DNA from: an uncultured Collinsella sp.
GTDB lineage: Bacteria; Actinomycetota; Coriobacteriia; Coriobacteriales; Coriobacteriaceae
NCBI GenBank assembly: GCA_937989795.1
Contig: CALKBB010000091.1
Span: 1 to 17,417 of the forward strand
Direction: 5' to 3'
Length of the DNA stretch: 17,417 bases
Shown: in pieces, positions 16,101 through 17,417 of the stretch
How the letters are laid out: each line of letters opens with the position of its first letter
Numbering within the stretch: position 1 is the first letter of the stretch
Made by a program: the position numbers and the translations under genes
Notes under the pieces: generated by a model
Databases searched by the model: none
What the model was told of the DNA's origin: nothing
What the model saw: the letters and a program-made list of their open reading frames with translations, nothing else

Positions 16101-16943
16101 ATGTCCGCCCGTAAAGCTCGCACGGAGGCGGCTGCCGCTGGCGCCGCCCCCGTTGACTCTGAGGAGAAGGACGTGAAGATTCCCGTAGAGGCCGCAGACG
16201 ATACCGAGGCCAACGAGGCCGAGGCCGCCGAGGCTGCCGAGAACCAGGTAGAGGATTCCAACAAGGAGGCGACGATGACCGAGGACGAGATGGTGGAAGC
16301 CGCTATCCGCGCCGGTGAGGAAGCCGCCGACAACGACTTTAAGCTCAAGTTCGAGCAGGCTCAGAAAGAGCTTGCCGACGTGCGCAATGAGCTCGATGCT
16401 GCGGCAGAGGCTCAGAAGGCCGCCGAGGACAAGGCAAAGGACGCCACCGAGCGCACCGCCCGTCTGCAGGCCGACTGGGAGAACTTCCGTCGCCGCACCG
16501 CCACCGAGCGCATCGCCGAGCGTGAGCGTGCGACCGAGAAGCTCGTCACCGCGCTGTTGCCGGTGATCGACGATATCGAGCGCGCGATCGATCACGCTCG
16601 CGGCCAGGAACTTTCCGACGACTTTAAGCAGTTCGTCGACGGTGTCGACGCGGTGCATGCCAAGCTGCTCGATGTGTTTGCGCACGAGGGCGTTGAGCCC
16701 ATCGACCCCAAGGGCGAGGCGTTCGATCCGCTCGAGCACCAGGCTGTGGGCCGCGTCGAGGACGCATCGCAGTACGACGAGACCGTCAACGATGTGTACC
16801 AGAAGGGCTACCGCATGGCGGATCGCATCCTGCGTTCCGCGATGGTGACGGTGACCTACGGTGGCGAGAAGCGCCCCGCACCGGAGCCCGAAGCGGCGCC
16901 CGAGGATGCTACGGCCGATACGGCCGAGAGCACCGAGGAGTAA
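16101..16943 (+). CDS. grpE: GrpE nucleotide-exchange factor
   Basis: GrpE is a dimeric exchange factor that releases ADP from DnaK and acts as a thermosensor. The product from the first ATG has 280 residues, longer than the usual 170-220. The first 58 residues are acidic and Ala/Glu-rich with no conserved sequence. The long dimerising coiled coil spans about 78-160 and includes RLQADWENFRRRTATER. The C-terminal beta domain (about 205-262) has FDPLEHQAVGRVED and VNDVYQKGYRMADRILRSAMVTV. It starts two bases after dnaK. An internal in-frame ATG at 16275, behind a perfect AAGGAGG, would give a 222-residue form and could be the main or a second start. It is followed by a terminator-like hairpin before dnaJ. 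Confidence 0.95.
   Translation: MSARKARTEAAAAGAAPVDSEEKDVKIPVEAADDTEANEAEAAEAAENQVEDSNKEATMTEDEMVEAAIRAGEEAADNDFKLKFEQAQKELADVRNELDAAAEAQKAAEDKAKDATERTARLQADWENFRRRTATERIAERERATEKLVTALLPVIDDIERAIDHARGQELSDDFKQFVDGVDAVHAKLLDVFAHEGVEPIDPKGEAFDPLEHQAVGRVEDASQYDETVNDVYQKGYRMADRILRSAMVTVTYGGEKRPAPEPEAAPEDATADTAESTEE
16263..16277 (+). promoter_or_regulatory. Strong internal ribosome site and ATG within grpE
   Basis: AAGGAGG followed after five bases by ATG (16275-16277), in frame with GrpE, gives MTEDEMVEAAIRAGEE. This is a better ribosome site than the one before 16101, where only a GAGGAC inside the dnaK end is visible. Confidence 0.5.
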
Positions 16944-16948
16944 TTGAG

Positions 16949-16982
16949 AAGGGCCCCGGGGCAACACCCGGGGCCCTTTCTG
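16949..16982 (+). terminator. Terminator-like hairpin between grpE and dnaJ
   Basis: AAGGGCCCCGGG (16949-16960) pairs perfectly with 16967-16978 around the 6-base loop GCAACA, followed by a short TTTC. The stem is very strong but the U-run is short, so partial termination or mRNA stabilisation is likely, lowering dnaJ relative to dnaK-grpE. Confidence 0.75.
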
Positions 16983-17051
16983 GCCTAGTGCCATATGACA
17001 GCATGAGCCGTCGTCTGCATGGGCGGCGGACGTAACAGGAGAGGAGCTACG

Positions 17052-17417
17052 ATGGCTGCAGGCAAAACCTTCTATGACATCCTGGGCGTATCCAAGAGCG
17101 CCTCCGACAAAGAGATCAAGAGCGCGTTTCGCAAGCTCGCGCAAAAATATCACCCCGATGCCGGCGGCGACGAGGCCAAGTTCAAGGAGATCAGCGAGGC
17201 CTACGAGACGCTTTCGGACGAGAAGAAGCGCAAAGAGTACGACCAGATGCTCATGTTTGGCGGCATGCCGGGCGCGGGCGGCGCGTATGGCGGCGGCTAC
17301 GGTGCCGGTGCGGGCGCCAGCGGCTGGGGCGATATCTTCGACAGTATCTTTAGCGGTAACGGCGCCTGGGGCAGCGATTGGGGCTCGGGCTTTGCCGGGG
17401 CTGCAGGCACTGCCGGT
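17052..17417 (+). CDS. dnaJ: DnaJ co-chaperone (3' end cut by window edge)
   Basis: DnaJ (Hsp40) stimulates DnaK's ATPase and hands over substrates. The 122 visible residues contain a complete J domain (about 5-70: TFYDILGVSKSASDKEIKSAF, with the essential HPD at 34-36), then a Gly/Ala/Trp-rich G/F-type region. The zinc-finger cysteines and C-terminal domains lie beyond base 17417. The start ATG at 17052 is preceded by AGGAGAGGAG. It is separated from grpE by 108 bp holding a strong hairpin, and a separate promoter is possible, though none is clear. The G/F region carries unusually many Trp and Asp-Ile-Phe segments. In many actinobacteria hspR follows this gene, which could be checked just outside the window. 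Confidence 0.96.
   Translation, partial: MAAGKTFYDILGVSKSASDKEIKSAFRKLAQKYHPDAGGDEAKFKEISEAYETLSDEKKRKEYDQMLMFGGMPGAGGAYGGGYGAGAGASGWGDIFDSIFSGNGAWGSDWGSGFAGAAGTAG

Overview
The window is GC-rich, gene-dense bacterial DNA. Gene content and order suggest a gut actinobacterium of the class Coriobacteriia, most like Collinsella. This rests on the dnaK-grpE-dnaJ order, [NiFe]-hydrogenase maturation genes behind a NikR, a nadA-nadB-nadC-niaR operon, a GHKL/LytTR two-component pair and a small 2x[4Fe-4S] ferredoxin. The taxonomic call is inference; no rRNA marker is present.

Layout. (1) 1-5802, minus strand: a [NiFe]-hydrogenase maturation operon read leftward as small unknown gene - nikR - hypF - hypC - hypD - hypE (hypE runs off the left edge). 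HypF makes the cyanide-precursor carbamoyl group, HypE dehydrates it, HypC/HypD carry and assemble the Fe(CN)2CO unit, and NikR senses nickel. hypA and hypB are not in the window. (2) 5875-7055: a strong minus-strand terminator, thioredoxin (minus) and a divergent plus-strand gene that looks like a degenerate family-4 uracil-DNA-glycosylase-fold protein. (3) 7116-9115, minus: a LytTR response regulator and a membrane GHKL histidine kinase, overlapping by one base. (4) 9320-13275, plus: the de novo NAD operon nadA-nadB-nadC with its 3H-domain repressor niaR as last gene. A perfect 44-bp palindrome over the likely promoter is the probable autoregulatory operator. A 14-bp hairpin separates nadA and nadB. 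(5) 13293-13662: a 67-bp inverted-repeat element, a bidirectional terminator and a small ferredoxin (minus). (6) 13663-14205: a 543-bp gene-free region with three tandem stem-loops and a concentric dyad upstream of dnaK. (7) 14206-17417, plus: dnaK-grpE, a terminator-like hairpin, then dnaJ, which runs off the right edge.

Most of the window is well-known metabolism. The unexplained parts are the His/Met-rich small gene at the head of the nikR-hyp operon, the His/Cys-rich tail on NikR, the decayed UDG-like protein, the structured intergenic DNA before dnaK, two large inverted repeats around the nad operon, and a possible second start in grpE. I did not find a clear new defence or mobile system.
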